A DNA stretch of 43,380 bases from Verrucomicrobiota bacterium (GCA_030829145.1 JAURBE010000005.1:1-43380); one strand, 5' to 3'. Shown: positions 1-9,639, numbered from the stretch's first letter. The notes: a model not told the origin generated them from the letters alone. A program made the numbers and translations.

Positions 1-24
1 GTTCATCGGTGTCCATCCGTGGTT
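1..24. repeat. Edge of a dispersed intergenic repeat
   Basis: The first bases read as a short periodic phrase around TTCATC and TCCATCC followed by GTGGTT. Phrases of this kind (GTTCATC-TGTCCATC-TGTGGTT) are a known style of dispersed intergenic repeat in many bacterial genomes. A related phrase, TGAACACAGATAAAA, occurs near 9969. The element is cut by the window edge, so its size cannot be judged. Confidence 0.3.
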
Positions 25-59
25 CTAAAAGGCATTGAATCAGACATTTACCGAACAGT

Positions 60-81
60 CAGAGCTATTAAAATAGCTCTG
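60..81. terminator. Hairpin downstream of the PP2C phosphatase gene
   Basis: CAGAGCTATT and AATAGCTCTG form a nearly perfect stem with a very short A-rich loop, 56 bases past the stop of the minus-strand phosphatase gene. There is no clear U-run on either side, so this is a weak terminator candidate or only a hairpin. Confidence 0.35.
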
Positions 82-136
82 TTCCATATCCCTTCGAAGG
101 CCTCCTTATAATGGTGCGAATTTAGCGTACTTCACA

Positions 137-1351
137 CTAGGTCAGTTCGAATGCTAGGAGTGTAATATCGTCTTGTTGAGTCGGTTGCCCAGTAAACTTG
201 GCAACGGTATCGTAAAGGATGTCGAGTGTTGTTTGTACGGGTTTATCGACGTTTTCTAATAAACACTGTTCCAAACCTTGACGGGTAAATTCCTCGCCTG
301 CTGGATTGTTTGCTTCCAAGATACCGTCGGTGTACGTATAGAAACGATCGCCTAGATGTAGCTTGAGTTTAAAAGTGTCGGATGCTTCACCTCCAGGAAG
401 GCCCATGACCATCGCAGTCGGCAGAGTGATTGATTCCATGCTGTGAGTTGCGGCACGGTAAACTAGATTGAGCGGATGCCCACAATTGGATAGGTGGAGG
501 ATACGGCTGCCATCGTCCTCTCTGGGCCCGAAATGACCAGCCATGCCAGTCACAAAGCCTGAGCCGAGCCGGCCAGTGATCTCGCGGTTAACCGCGTTTA
601 AAAAGCCTGCGGGCTCGTCGTCGTAGACTTCTGCTTCATGCGAGGTTAGGTACTTGAGCAGGACCGTGTAAAATGCTGCCGTTGCTCCATGGCCACAGAC
701 ATCACCCATATAGAAGAGAAGACATTTTTGAGGATTTCGGGGAAAGCTGATAATGTCACCGCCGACCGAGGTCATTGGTTTCCATAGGTAGGCGATGTTG
801 ATGTGGTCGATGTTTGGCACTCGTCCCGGAATCATCACGCTTTGTACTTTGTGGGCACTCTCGTAATCAGAGCGCATCACTTGGTTTTGTTCGCGCAAGC
901 GTAGTTCACTCTGCGCGAGTTTTTCTTGAGCGATTGTTTGTTCGGTGATATCTCGTGAGATGCCTAAAATACCAGCTACTTTCCCTGAACTCAGGGTTAA
1001 TGGAGCTTTGCTGGAGGTAACCCAAGTTGCGGTGCCATCGGGCCATGTTTCTTTCTCTATGATATTAATCATCGGCTGACTGGTTTCGATGATTTTTTGT
1101 TCGTCGTTGAACGCTTGTTGGGCGTGTTCAATCGAGAATAGATCAAAATCACTCAGTCCTTCGAGGTCATGTCGGTTGGTGAAGCCGTGCATGTCTGCGA
1201 GTGCTTGGCTGACTGCGACGAAGCGACTGTTGGTATCTTTAATATAGATGCGGTCCGCTGTTTGCTCCATGAGGCTTTCAAAGAGGCGTTCAGGAGATGC
1301 TTTGAGGAGCTTGCTGTGGTCGTCCAGCTCTGTATGTGTCGACTTTTTCAT
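137..1351 (-). CDS. PAS domain plus SpoIIE/RsbU-type PP2C serine phosphatase
   Basis: Signalling phosphatase. An N-terminal PAS domain (roughly residues 20-145 of this start, ending in the typical GISRDITE segment) is followed by a short coiled linker and a PPM/SpoIIE-like phosphatase domain. The metal-binding signatures are visible: VGGD, GDVCGHG, YTDG near the C terminus, and a final [12 protein letters not shown] segment. The family dephosphorylates anti-sigma antagonists (RsbV/SpoIIAA type) or acts as a response output; the partner here is unknown and no STAS or anti-sigma gene lies nearby. The frame extends upstream to 1483, but that start lies only 5 bases from the divergent dtd start and adds 44 non-conserved residues, so the internal ATG (MKKSTHTEL) is preferred. 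Neither start has a clear ribosome binding site. The PAS ligand is unknown. Confidence 0.85.
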   Translation of the reverse strand: MKKSTHTELDDHSKLLKASPERLFESLMEQTADRIYIKDTNSRFVAVSQALADMHGFTNRHDLEGLSDFDLFSIEHAQQAFNDEQKIIETSQPMINIIEKETWPDGTATWVTSSKAPLTLSSGKVAGILGISRDITEQTIAQEKLAQSELRLREQNQVMRSDYESAHKVQSVMIPGRVPNIDHINIAYLWKPMTSVGGDIISFPRNPQKCLLFYMGDVCGHGATAAFYTVLLKYLTSHEAEVYDDEPAGFLNAVNREITGRLGSGFVTGMAGHFGPREDDGSRILHLSNCGHPLNLVYRAATHSMESITLPTAMVMGLPGGEASDTFKLKLHLGDRFYTYTDGILEANNPAGEEFTRQGLEQCLLENVDKPVQTTLDILYDTVAKFTGQPTQQDDITLLAFELT

Positions 1352-1488
1352 GACTAAGTTTAAAGTCTTAGGGTAAATTGGGATGAAGGCAATATTTCCT
1401 GCGGGATTCGCAGGATTATTATGTTTATTCGATTCAGGCAGATTCTGCTGGCCATCAACTTTTATTTGAGGCCTTTTGATCATCAGTA

Positions 1489-1944
1489 ATGCGAGCAGTG
1501 ATTCAACGTGTATCTAAAGCATCTGTGGTTGTAAATATGGCTACGGTTGGCGAGATCGGAGCTGGATTGTTGGTTTTTTTAGGCGTCGGAAAAAACGACT
1601 GTGCTGAGGACATTGAGTGGTTGGTCGAGCGAATTATAAAGTTGCGCATTTTTGAGTGCGCTACGGGGCGAATGGATGATTCATTACTGGATATTAAAGG
1701 ACAGGCACTTGTGATTAGCCAGTTCACTTTATATGGTAGCTTAAAGAAGGGCAATCGACCGTCGTTTAACCGCGCGGCCCCTCCAGCGCAGGCAGTGTTG
1801 TTATACGAAGAATTTGTGGGTCAACTATCGGCGGCATTAGGTAAGCCAGTACCGACTGGTTGCTTTGGAGAGCAGATGGATATCGAGGCACACAATGACG
1901 GACCGGTCACACTGGTGATTGATACCAAAGAGCGTACTTTCTGA
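1489..1944 (+). CDS. dtd: D-aminoacyl-tRNA deacylase
   Basis: Hydrolyses D-aminoacyl-tRNAs (and glycyl-tRNA-Ala), recycling mischarged tRNA in the cytoplasm. The 151 residues match the usual length of the DTD family. The N-terminal MRAVIQRV strand, the SQFTLYG motif near residue 80 and the cis Gly-Pro element (NDGPVT, near residue 138) characteristic of the active site are all present. Its TGA stop overlaps the start of the next gene by one base (TGATG), which suggests translational coupling with the DNA glycosylase. Confidence 0.96.
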   Translation: MRAVIQRVSKASVVVNMATVGEIGAGLLVFLGVGKNDCAEDIEWLVERIIKLRIFECATGRMDDSLLDIKGQALVISQFTLYGSLKKGNRPSFNRAAPPAQAVLLYEEFVGQLSAALGKPVPTGCFGEQMDIEAHNDGPVTLVIDTKERTF

Positions 1945-2474
1945 TGGCACGAGTGCTCGGCAAAGCGTTTTTTAATCGACCCACACTCGATGTGGCTCGC
2001 GAGTTGTTGGGCACACAGCTCTGCAGGCGCCTTGATTCCGGCAAAATTATTCGTGCGCGTATTTGTGAAACTGAGGCATACGATGGCTTGGAAGATCGAG
2101 CATCGCATGCGAGTAAGGGACCGACGACTCGTAATGTCGTGATGTTCGGCCCACCCGGTCGCACCTATATCTATCTCTGCTATGGTGTCCACTGGCTGCT
2201 TAATATTACCACGCGCGAGCAAGGTTACCCAGCGGCAGTATTGATTCGCGCGGTCGCCGGAGTCGAGGGGCCTGGGCGCTTGACCAAGCACTTTCAAATC
2301 ACCAGTGGATTCAATGATCAGCTACTGACCCGAGTGGGTGGACTCTGGGTAGAGGCGAGTCCAGACGAAATCAGGGCAGAAGAGATTGTCGCCAAACCAA
2401 GAGTGGGCGTCGACTATGCTGGAGCCGAATGGGCGACGATCCCTTGGCGGTTTGTTTGGACGAGCAATAAATAA
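1944..2474 (+). CDS. DNA-3-methyladenine glycosylase, AAG/MPG family
   Basis: Base-excision repair enzyme that removes 3-methyladenine and other alkylated or deaminated purines. The 176 residues include the early LGxxFFNRPTLDVARELLG segment, ARICETEAYDG with the catalytic Glu, HASKGPTTRN, and the GRTYIYLCYGVHWLLNI core. These are hallmarks of the monofunctional mammalian-type AAG fold (Pfam PF02245), not of the AlkA or Tag families. The length is slightly short but normal for bacterial members. It overlaps dtd by one base and probably shares its transcript. It is convergent with glmS, with only about 15 bases between them and no obvious terminator. Confidence 0.94.
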   Translation: MARVLGKAFFNRPTLDVARELLGTQLCRRLDSGKIIRARICETEAYDGLEDRASHASKGPTTRNVVMFGPPGRTYIYLCYGVHWLLNITTREQGYPAAVLIRAVAGVEGPGRLTKHFQITSGFNDQLLTRVGGLWVEASPDEIRAEEIVAKPRVGVDYAGAEWATIPWRFVWTSNK

Positions 2475-2489
2475 CGTCCGGGTTTCGAC

Positions 2490-4337
2490 TTACTCCACCG
2501 TCACAGACTTTGCTAGGTTACGTGGCTTATCAACATCGCAGCCACGTTCCAGCGCAACATGGTAGCTAAAGAGTTGAATCGGGATGCTCATTAAGATCGG
2601 TTTTACGATTTCATGGCACTCAGGGACGATGACCGAGTCATCGACCAGGCCCTCGGGGATGTCGCAGTCTTTGGTCGCGATGCAGATGACCTTACCTTTA
2701 CGTGCTTTAACTTCTTGGACGTTAGCGAGGCTCTTGTGGAAGATCTCACCACTCGTAGCGAGGAAGACGCTCGGACACTCTTCGCAAATTAACGCGATGG
2801 GGCCATGCTTCATTTCTGCTGCGGGATAACCTTCAGCGTGAATATAGGAAATCTCTTTGAGTTTGAGTGCCCCCTCCAGCGCGATCGGGAACATTAGCTG
2901 CCGGCCAAGAAACAGGCAGTCATCGTATTTCGCGTATTTTTTGGCGAGCGCTTTGATTTGATCGTTTTGCTTGAGGATCTCTTCAACTTGAGACGGCACC
3001 GCTTTGAGTGCTTTAACAATATCGACTCCATCGCCGTAGCTCAAGTCGCGGAGTCGCCCAAGGTAGAGCGCGAGCATGGCGCAAATCATGATCTGCGAAG
3101 TAAATGCTTTGGTCGAAGCCACACCGATTTCAGGGCCTGCATGTTGGTAGATGCCGCCATCGCTTTCGCGCGCAATGGTTGAACCTACACTGTTGTTAAT
3201 TGCCAGAGTGCGGTAGCCTTTACGTTTCGCTTCGCGCAACGCGCCCAAGGTATCAATGGTTTCGCCCGATTGGCTGATTGCGATCACTAGCGTGTTCTTG
3301 TCCAGCGGGGCGTTGCGGTAGCGGAACTCCGAAGCGTACTCGACTTCGACCGGTATGCGGGCAAAACGTTCGATCAAATATTCGGCCACTAGGCATGAGT
3401 GCCAGGCGGTGCCACAAGCAAGAAAAAGGATGCGGTCAATTTGACGTAGTTCCTGAGGGTTTAGATTCAAGCCACCAAAAACCGCAGTACTCGCGTCGTC
3501 CGAAAAGCGCCCGCGCATGCCGTTTTGCAGCGATGTGGGCTGCTCGAAAATTTCCTTCTCCATGAAGTGGGCATAGTCCCCAAGTTCGGCTTCGGAGGTA
3601 TCCCAGTCCACTTGATGAATAACCGCCTCAACCGACTTGCTGCTGACAGTGGTGATTGAGAAATCGTCATCGGTGAGGTGAACGACTTCATTATCATTCA
3701 AATAGACCACGTTCTGCGTGCAATGGGCGAGTGCGTTGACGTCGCTGGCGAGCAAATTTTCACCTTTACCCAAGCCCAAGATCAGGGGGGAACCTTTACG
3801 GGCGCCGATGAGTTCGCCTGGAGCGTCGGTGCAGATCACTGCGATCCCATAGGTCCCTTCGACATGACGTAGACTTTTCCGAACTGCTTCGAGGAAGCGG
3901 TTTTTGTCCGCCTCTTCCGGCTCTTTTTCATAGTGATAGGCGATTAGATTACAAAGTGCTTCAGAGTCTGTCTGTGAGCTAAATTGGTAGCCCTTATCAA
4001 TTAAATATTTTTTCATGCCGACGTAATTCTCGATCACGCCGTTGTGTACCAATGCGATCTTGCCATCGCTGCTGGTATGTGGATGGGCATTGACCTCAGT
4101 GACGTCACCGTGGGTGGCCCAGCGAGTGTGACTGATGCCGAGTGTCCCGCCTAAGTCTTCCCCCAGTGCGGTTTCCAACTCAATGACTCGTCCGGTACGC
4201 TTGGTTTGTTTAATGTCGCCATCTGTGAGCACTGCAATGCCTGATGAGTCGTAACCACGATACTCTAAGCGCTTGAGTCCATCTAAAATGACACTGCCCG
4301 CTCGATCGCGGCCGATATATCCAACTATTCCACACAT
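2490..4337 (-). CDS. glmS: Glutamine-fructose-6-phosphate aminotransferase (isomerizing)
   Basis: Makes glucosamine-6-phosphate from fructose-6-phosphate and glutamine, the first step to UDP-GlcNAc for peptidoglycan and LPS. The 615 residues have the usual two-part architecture. The N-terminal Ntn-type glutaminase starts at the catalytic Cys2 (MCGIVGYIG), with HTRWATHG and HNGVIENY motifs. Two SIS domains follow (SQSGET near residue 350) and the conserved C-terminal end LAKSVTVE. It is divergent from glgC, which also draws on the hexose-phosphate pool. The short 74-base leader holds no glmS ribozyme-sized structure. Confidence 0.97.
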   Translation of the reverse strand: MCGIVGYIGRDRAGSVILDGLKRLEYRGYDSSGIAVLTDGDIKQTKRTGRVIELETALGEDLGGTLGISHTRWATHGDVTEVNAHPHTSSDGKIALVHNGVIENYVGMKKYLIDKGYQFSSQTDSEALCNLIAYHYEKEPEEADKNRFLEAVRKSLRHVEGTYGIAVICTDAPGELIGARKGSPLILGLGKGENLLASDVNALAHCTQNVVYLNDNEVVHLTDDDFSITTVSSKSVEAVIHQVDWDTSEAELGDYAHFMEKEIFEQPTSLQNGMRGRFSDDASTAVFGGLNLNPQELRQIDRILFLACGTAWHSCLVAEYLIERFARIPVEVEYASEFRYRNAPLDKNTLVIAISQSGETIDTLGALREAKRKGYRTLAINNSVGSTIARESDGGIYQHAGPEIGVASTKAFTSQIMICAMLALYLGRLRDLSYGDGVDIVKALKAVPSQVEEILKQNDQIKALAKKYAKYDDCLFLGRQLMFPIALEGALKLKEISYIHAEGYPAAEMKHGPIALICEECPSVFLATSGEIFHKSLANVQEVKARKGKVICIATKDCDIPEGLVDDSVIVPECHEIVKPILMSIPIQLFSYHVALERGCDVDKPRNLAKSVTVE

Positions 4338-4398
4338 AAAGCTTCATTTAATTGCAGAGACACGCTATTATTCAAGACAATAGGTGACATAATAACCT

Positions 4399-4405
4399 TG
4401 GAGAG
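4399..4405 (+). promoter_or_regulatory. Ribosome binding site of glgC
   Basis: TGGAGAG lies 6 bases before the glgC ATG. It is one of the few clear Shine-Dalgarno sequences in the window, as most genes here have weak or none. Confidence 0.6.
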
Positions 4406-4411
4406 ATACAT

Positions 4412-5707
4412 ATGAAAAAACGTAAGATCATTTGCATTATTATGGGAGGCGGTCGCGGCTCTCGCTTAAATCCTTTAACTAAAGAGCGATGCAAGCCCGC
4501 CGTGCCACTTGCCGGGAAGTATCGACTAGTTGATATCCCAATAAGCAACTGCTTAAATGCGGGGATGAATCAAATTTATGTGTTGACGCAATTTAATACT
4601 GCTTCGTTGCATCGTCACATTCAGGAGTCTTACAAATTTGATTCATTTGGTGGAGGTTGTGTAGATATTTTGTCTGCGGAACAAACAGACTCCAGTGATG
4701 GTTGGTATCAAGGCACTGCAGATGCGGTGCGTCAGAACATGAATCACTTTGATGGCTCAGGGGAGGATGATCTCTATGTTATTCTTTCAGGCGATCAGTT
4801 ATATCGAATGGATCTCGCAAATGTGGTACGTGAGCATGATGCATCAGGTGCAGCAGTCACAATTACTGCGAAACCGCTACGCTTGGATCAAGCGGAAGGC
4901 TTAGGTTTAATGCGTATTAATGAGAATCTCGAAATTACAGAATTTGTTGAGAAACCGACCGATCCTGAGGTCATAAAAGACCTAGCTGTTGGACAAAGTG
5001 TGCGTGATAAGATGCATGATCCAGGCAGTGACGATTATTGCTTGGCGTCGATGGGCATCTATGTGTTTAACGCCAAGACGCTGATCGATGCGTTGGCTAC
5101 TGATACCACTGATTTTGGTAAAGAGATCATACCTGGTCTATTGGGCAAAGAGAAAATGTGCAGCTACGTGTTTGATGAATATTGGGAAGATATCGGAACT
5201 GTGAAGGCATTTTTCGATACTAACTTAAGCCTGACCGATGAGCTGCCACCGTTTAATTTCTTTGATGAAGATGCGAAGATTTATACACGAGCTCGTTTGC
5301 TTCCTGCCTCTAAGTTGAATTCTTGTAACGTAGATCGTGCGGTGGTTGCTGATGGATGCATCGTGACCAATGGCACATTGACACGTTGTTCGCTTGGTGT
5401 CCGCTCGGTGGTTCATAATGGAGCTGAGCTGGAGAATGTAATTATGATGGGAGCGGATTCATACGAGACTGCCGATGATTTGGAAGAGAACGTAGCGGCC
5501 GCGCGACCTGATATTGGAGTCGGCGAGGGGAGTGTCGTCCGTCACGCTATTTTGGATAAAAATGTGCGTATTGGTAAGCACGTGGTACTCGATCCAACTG
5601 GCTTGCCAGATCGTTTTGGAGAGGGTATCGACCTTGCGATTCGTGATGGAGTACTCGTGGTTTGTAAGAACGTCGTCGTCCCAGATGGCTTTGTTCTCAA
5701 CGCTTAA
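4412..5707 (+). CDS. glgC: Glucose-1-phosphate adenylyltransferase
   Basis: Converts glucose-1-phosphate and ATP into ADP-glucose, the committed step of bacterial glycogen synthesis. The 431 residues have the nucleotidyltransferase N-terminal loop GGGRGSRLNPLT near residue 12, the substrate motif FVEKPTDP near residue 172, and a C-terminal left-handed beta-helix domain of hexapeptide-like repeats. Length and motif order fit plant-like or cyanobacterial-type ADP-glucose pyrophosphorylases. No other glg genes are in the window. A strong hairpin terminator follows. Confidence 0.95.
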   Translation: MKKRKIICIIMGGGRGSRLNPLTKERCKPAVPLAGKYRLVDIPISNCLNAGMNQIYVLTQFNTASLHRHIQESYKFDSFGGGCVDILSAEQTDSSDGWYQGTADAVRQNMNHFDGSGEDDLYVILSGDQLYRMDLANVVREHDASGAAVTITAKPLRLDQAEGLGLMRINENLEITEFVEKPTDPEVIKDLAVGQSVRDKMHDPGSDDYCLASMGIYVFNAKTLIDALATDTTDFGKEIIPGLLGKEKMCSYVFDEYWEDIGTVKAFFDTNLSLTDELPPFNFFDEDAKIYTRARLLPASKLNSCNVDRAVVADGCIVTNGTLTRCSLGVRSVVHNGAELENVIMMGADSYETADDLEENVAAARPDIGVGEGSVVRHAILDKNVRIGKHVVLDPTGLPDRFGEGIDLAIRDGVLVVCKNVVVPDGFVLNA

Positions 5708-5738
5708 ATTCTAGGCATCGAATCACTTTCCTTTGACT

Positions 5739-5769
5739 AAGCCGCGTTTCGTAAGAAACGCGGCTTTTT
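5739..5769 (+). terminator. Rho-independent terminator of glgC
   Basis: A 12-bp perfect stem (AAGCCGCGTTTC / GAAACGCGGCTT) closes a GTAA loop and runs into a short T-rich tail. It lies about 30 bases after the glgC stop. Confidence 0.88.
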
Positions 5770-5841
5770 CGTTGCTATTTAGGGACACACTTTGCATACT
5801 TTAAACGCTTAGAAAACATCTAATCTAACCCTTCGCAGACG

Positions 5842-6687
5842 ATGAAAAATTTACTTATATGCACGGATGGCTCTAATTATTCTCAAGAATGCTGTCGTTA
5901 CGGTGCGTGGTTAGCGAAGCAAGCGAGAGCGCATGTGGAAGTATTGTATGTGACGGATTTAAGGCAGTTTGAGGTACCTGTCGTGGCGGACCTGAGTGGG
6001 AGTCTTGGGATACAGCCGTTTGAGGGAATGGTGACTCATTTACAAGAGGTCGAGGAGCAGAAGGCGGAATTTGTTAAGGATTCGGCGCTGTCTATATTCG
6101 AGGCTGCAGGTTTGAGCGAGCGAGTACAGTTTCACCATGAGACGGGCTTGTTGGTGGACGCTATTGATGCATATGCTGCTCGCGCGGATTTGGTTCTCCT
6201 TGGTAAGCGAGGAGAAAATGTCAATTTTGCTACTGAGCACTTGGGCTCAATGTTAGAGCGTGTAGTCCGATCGGCAAGTAAGCCTTGTTTGGTAACCCCA
6301 CGCCAGTTTAGACCGATTGATCATGTCGCAGTTGCTTATGATGGAAGTCCTAGTTGTAAGAAGGCTCTTGAGTTTATGTCCAAGGTGGAGCTCTTTCGTG
6401 CATTCAATCTACAGGTTATTGTAGTGAACGAAGGACGCCACGAAGATAAAGCTGCGGAATTGCTCGCTGAGGCTGAAGTTATGATGAATCGACTCAGCCT
6501 ATACCCAGCTTGTCAGATATTGAACGGTGTAGCTGAAACAGCAATTGCAGATTATGTGAAGCATACTAAGGTGGATCTGTTGGTGGCCGGCGCTTATGGG
6601 CATACTCGTATCCGTGAGCTTTTGATTGGCAGCACTACCACTGCCTTGCTCCGTAACTGCCATGTCCCCGTGCTTTGTTTCCGCTAG
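5842..6687 (+). CDS. Tandem universal stress protein (UspA family)
   Basis: The 281 residues hold two fused Usp domains (about 1-150 and 155-281). Both keep the ATP-binding signature G-x2-G-x9-G-S: GKRGENVNF...LGS in the first and GAYGHTRIR...IGST in the second. Usp proteins bind nucleotides and modulate stress survival, but the exact role here is not known. The ATG lies about 70 bases past the glgC terminator, so this is likely its own transcription unit. The 3' end overlaps the convergent lgt gene by four bases. Confidence 0.92.
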   Translation: MKNLLICTDGSNYSQECCRYGAWLAKQARAHVEVLYVTDLRQFEVPVVADLSGSLGIQPFEGMVTHLQEVEEQKAEFVKDSALSIFEAAGLSERVQFHHETGLLVDAIDAYAARADLVLLGKRGENVNFATEHLGSMLERVVRSASKPCLVTPRQFRPIDHVAVAYDGSPSCKKALEFMSKVELFRAFNLQVIVVNEGRHEDKAAELLAEAEVMMNRLSLYPACQILNGVAETAIADYVKHTKVDLLVAGAYGHTRIRELLIGSTTTALLRNCHVPVLCFR

Positions 6688-7532
6688 GTAGATACTGGTG
6701 CTCGTCTGCTGCGGGCGATGTAAATCACCGCGGCGCCAGCAAAAACCATGAAGATTGAATAGAACTGTCCACGACTGAGACCGAGGATGAGTGTTGCGTC
6801 GGGTTCTCGGAACAGCTCGCCGAAAATACGTAGGATCGCGTAAGCAACAAGAAACTCACCGGCGATCTGTCCCGGTGGCGACTTGGTGCGCCAGAAACGC
6901 CATTGAGTATATCCAAATAGCAGAACACCTTCGAGTATGGCTGCGTAAAGTTGTGAAGGGTGACGAGGTTCAGGGGTAAATAGTTGTAATGATGCATTGT
7001 AGGCTGTGGGACTGCCTGGAAAAATGACAGCCCAGTAAACGTCGGTTACGCGCCCCCAGAGCTCGCCATTAATAAAATTAGCAATGCGTCCAAAACATAA
7101 GCCTAGTGGTGCGAGGGTAACAATGACGTCACCGAGCCTGAAAAAATCGTAGCGATAGCTCTTCGCAAACCAGATCACAGCAATTAGAACGCCGAAGAAC
7201 CCTCCGTGGCTGGCCATGCCGCCTTGGTCAACGCGAAACAGCAGGGCAGGATTATGCATAAAAGCATCGAAATCATAAAGTAGCATGTAGCCCGCTCGGC
7301 CCCCTAGGATGACTCCAAGGATCACGGCGGTCATTAGTGAGGCGCGCGCATCTGAGTGGATTGCGAATTTACCGCGTGCATCGTAAGCGCGTAGTAGGCC
7401 CCAAGCACAAAGGAACCCGAGCAAGTAGGCCAGCCCGTAGTAGCGGATGCCCTCCAGTCCAAGTGGATTTTCTGGGAATCGTAAAAGGAAGGGGCTGAGG
7501 TCGTGTACCCAGTAGCTGCTAGTCGTGGCCAT
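6684..7532 (-). CDS. lgt: Prolipoprotein diacylglyceryl transferase
   Basis: Inner-membrane enzyme that transfers diacylglycerol from phosphatidylglycerol to the lipobox Cys of prolipoproteins. The 282 residues are strongly hydrophobic with about seven membrane segments. They carry the family signature GRIANFINGELWGR (near residue 150), the conserved SHGGFFG motif with its essential His, and the Tyr/Gly-rich RYYGLAY near the N terminus. The 3' end overlaps the convergent universal stress protein gene. Confidence 0.96.
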   Translation of the reverse strand: MATTSSYWVHDLSPFLLRFPENPLGLEGIRYYGLAYLLGFLCAWGLLRAYDARGKFAIHSDARASLMTAVILGVILGGRAGYMLLYDFDAFMHNPALLFRVDQGGMASHGGFFGVLIAVIWFAKSYRYDFFRLGDVIVTLAPLGLCFGRIANFINGELWGRVTDVYWAVIFPGSPTAYNASLQLFTPEPRHPSQLYAAILEGVLLFGYTQWRFWRTKSPPGQIAGEFLVAYAILRIFGELFREPDATLILGLSRGQFYSIFMVFAGAAVIYIARSRRAPVST

Positions 7533-7643
7533 GATTCAAAAGGTATAGGTGCTCAGTGCCCGAGGGCAAGCACCGCGATTTTATGTGGCACATTCTTTTC
7601 TGGCTTTGACTTTTTGCTGTGCGCTTCAATCTTTAAATTACAT

Positions 7644-8252
7644 ATGATGACGCACTTTCGCGTAGCTCTCGCGATTTTTATAGGAGCCTTTATAGTTAAT
7701 ACCCCAGTAGCCGCCGAGTCTAGTAGCTTGCGCGTCTCTGTTGCCAACCTGAGCCAAGATGTTGGTTTACTCGCTCAGCAGGTTAAAACACTTCGTCTCG
7801 AAATCGAAGACCTACGCCGTGAAAATACGAGATTACGCGCTCAAGTGAGTTCGGCTTCCTCAAATAATGAGGTTCAAGCACAACTTTCTAGGCTCTCGAC
7901 TGCGATTGATTCGCTGCGTCGAGAGTATCGTCAAGCAGATGACGTGCAGAGAAAGCAAATTATTGCAGAGGTGACGCGCCAGATGAATGCCTTGGGTAGA
8001 GAGACTCAATCCGCGATCAATTCAGTTGCAAATGCGGTGGACAGCACGCCTAGTATTGCACAGCCAGTTTATTTCTCAGAAGATTATCCAAAAACTGGAA
8101 AGCCGTATGTGGTGCGCAGTGGAGATACGCTGAGTGGCATTGCTCGTAAGCATAATTCTACAGTTAAGTATATTCAAAATGCTAATAAGATTGCGAATCC
8201 GGCCAAGGATCTTCGTGTTGGCGAAACAATTTTCATCCCTATTTCTCAATAA
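7644..8252 (+). CDS. Exported coiled-coil protein with C-terminal LysM domain
   Basis: A signal peptide (about 25 residues, ending NTPVAAE) is followed by a coiled coil (about residues 30-70, heptad-like QQVKTLRLEIEDLRREN), a second helical stretch and a C-terminal LysM motif beginning YVVRSGDTLSGIARKH and ending RVGETIFIPI. LysM binds the glycan strands of peptidoglycan, so the protein probably sits in the periplasm on the cell wall. An upstream in-frame start at 7503 is rejected because it would overlap lgt and bury the signal peptide. ATGATG gives two possible starts, 7644 or 7647. It is 2 bases from parB and is probably co-transcribed. Confidence 0.85.
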   Translation: MMTHFRVALAIFIGAFIVNTPVAAESSSLRVSVANLSQDVGLLAQQVKTLRLEIEDLRRENTRLRAQVSSASSNNEVQAQLSRLSTAIDSLRREYRQADDVQRKQIIAEVTRQMNALGRETQSAINSVANAVDSTPSIAQPVYFSEDYPKTGKPYVVRSGDTLSGIARKHNSTVKYIQNANKIANPAKDLRVGETIFIPISQ

Positions 8253-8254
8253 TT

Positions 8255-9244
8255 ATGGCAAATTCTAAAAGTAGACTCGGTCGTGGCCTAGGTGGTCTCA
8301 TTACGGGCACCACTGGTGCCACTGCAAAGAAGGCGTCTCCAAGTAAGGGTGCTGCGCCGAAAAAGAAGGCCGAGCTATCAGCCTTGGCTCCATCTAAAGG
8401 CCAAGCGCCGGCCAAAGCGCCTATTGCAGCCACAGCGGCAGTGTCTGATCTGGGGTACCGTGATATTGCAATTAAAGACTTGGTCGCGAATCCCTATCAG
8501 CCGCGCCGCGAGATTGACCCGAAACATGTTGAGGAGTTGGCGAGGAGTATTAAGTCTGAAGGTTTGCTACAGCCGATCGTGGTGCGTGCCAAGGGCAAGC
8601 AATTTGAGTTGATTGCCGGGGAGCGACGTTTACGTGCGTTTGAGTTTCTCAAGAAAAAAAGCGTGCCTGCACGAGTGATTGAGGCAAGCGATGCATCTTC
8701 TGCGACGTTGGCATTAATTGAGAATTTGCAGCGTGAGAATCTAAACCCAATCGATGAAGCTCTTGGCTATGCTAGCTTAGTGCGCGATTTTGACCTGACT
8801 CAAGAGGCTGTTGCTGAACGTGTAGGCAAAGGCCGCGCTTCGATTGCTAATTCACTTCGTTTATTAACTCTTGGCAGCGAGATTCAGGGTTTCTTGAGCC
8901 GCCGACTTATTTCGACTGGGCATGCTAAAGTCTTGCTTGGTTTGGAAGGTGAAGAGCATCGAAGGCTCTTAGCGCGGCGTATTATTGAGACTGGCATGAG
9001 TGTACGCGAGGCTGAGCAACAGGTTCGCCGCTGGAAAGAAAGCAGTGGCACAACCAAGCAGGCGAAGGCAAAACATGCAGAGGCGCAGGCAACGGTGATC
9101 CGTGATCTCGAGAAACGGATTGGCGAGCACTTTAACACTCGCTGTATGCTCAAGCATGGCGCGAAGAAGGGGAAACTTACGATTGAGTATTACGGCAACG
9201 AAGATTTAAACCGAATCTTAGGCAAATTAGGCGTAAGTAGTTAG
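8255..9244 (+). CDS. parB: Chromosome partitioning protein ParB
   Basis: Centromere-binding CTPase that spreads from parS sites and loads SMC. The 329 residues start with a basic, Ala/Lys-rich tail (about 1-65), then the ParB N-terminal domain with NPYQPRRE, the CTP-binding GERRLRA motif (near residue 123) and LIENLQRENLNPIDEA. The helix-turn-helix (LTQEAVAERVGKGRASIAN) and a C-terminal dimerisation domain follow. The expected partner parA is not in the window, so the locus is split or parA lies elsewhere. No consensus parS was seen here. Confidence 0.95.
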   Translation: MANSKSRLGRGLGGLITGTTGATAKKASPSKGAAPKKKAELSALAPSKGQAPAKAPIAATAAVSDLGYRDIAIKDLVANPYQPRREIDPKHVEELARSIKSEGLLQPIVVRAKGKQFELIAGERRLRAFEFLKKKSVPARVIEASDASSATLALIENLQRENLNPIDEALGYASLVRDFDLTQEAVAERVGKGRASIANSLRLLTLGSEIQGFLSRRLISTGHAKVLLGLEGEEHRRLLARRIIETGMSVREAEQQVRRWKESSGTTKQAKAKHAEAQATVIRDLEKRIGEHFNTRCMLKHGAKKGKLTIEYYGNEDLNRILGKLGVSS

Positions 9245-9263
9245 ACAGTGTTTAACTGCTAAC

Positions 9264-9639
9264 TTAAATCCAACCTGAGGTATCTTTATTGTTTGGTGTC
9301 TTCGATGATTTTTTTGCGGTCATTCCTGGTACACGACCGATGACACCATCTGTTTTTGCAATCGCCTCTAGAGCCGGTTTTTCTCCAGTAAAGACGCCCA
9401 CTTTTCCAAGAAAACTGTTCTAATCGGAGGTGATGAAGGGTTGATTCGAGCCATCCTGCTTCCGTTTGTTAAATGAAACACTCTCTTCAAGTATTAAGTA
9501 AAGCGCATCTAAGCTGCAGTTTTGCCTAAAAATAATATCACTGTGCTTGAGCTTGAGTATCTCAATTACATCTAGCAGTGCATCGCGGCGCAGTTCGGAG
9601 ATGCTTTGAATGAAGGGATGTTTTAGTAGTTTTATTCAT
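9264..9639 (-). pseudogene. Decayed ORF C: frameshifted and interrupted, unknown family
   Basis: Reading the minus strand, ATGAATAAAA starts at 9639 and is out of frame with a long, protein-like frame beginning KLLKHPFIQSISELRRDALL. Removing one A from the AAAA tract joins them. The frame then hits an in-frame TAG at 9420-9422 and stays open after it (NSFLGKVGVFTGEKPALEAI...) to TAA at 9264. One frameshift plus one nonsense codon in otherwise credible coding sequence points to a recent pseudogene or, less likely, several sequencing errors. I do not recognise the family. Confidence 0.5.

Noticed and set aside
1352-1483. Longer N terminus for the PAS-PP2C phosphatase
   Set aside because: The extension nearly touches the divergent dtd start and has low-complexity Asn/Pro-rich sequence; kept only as an alternative.
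4338-4411. glmS riboswitch/ribozyme
   Set aside because: The leader is only 74 bases shared with divergent glgC and shows no ribozyme-like core.
7503-7643. Upstream start for the LysM protein
   Set aside because: It would overlap lgt and place about 47 unrelated residues before an obvious signal peptide.
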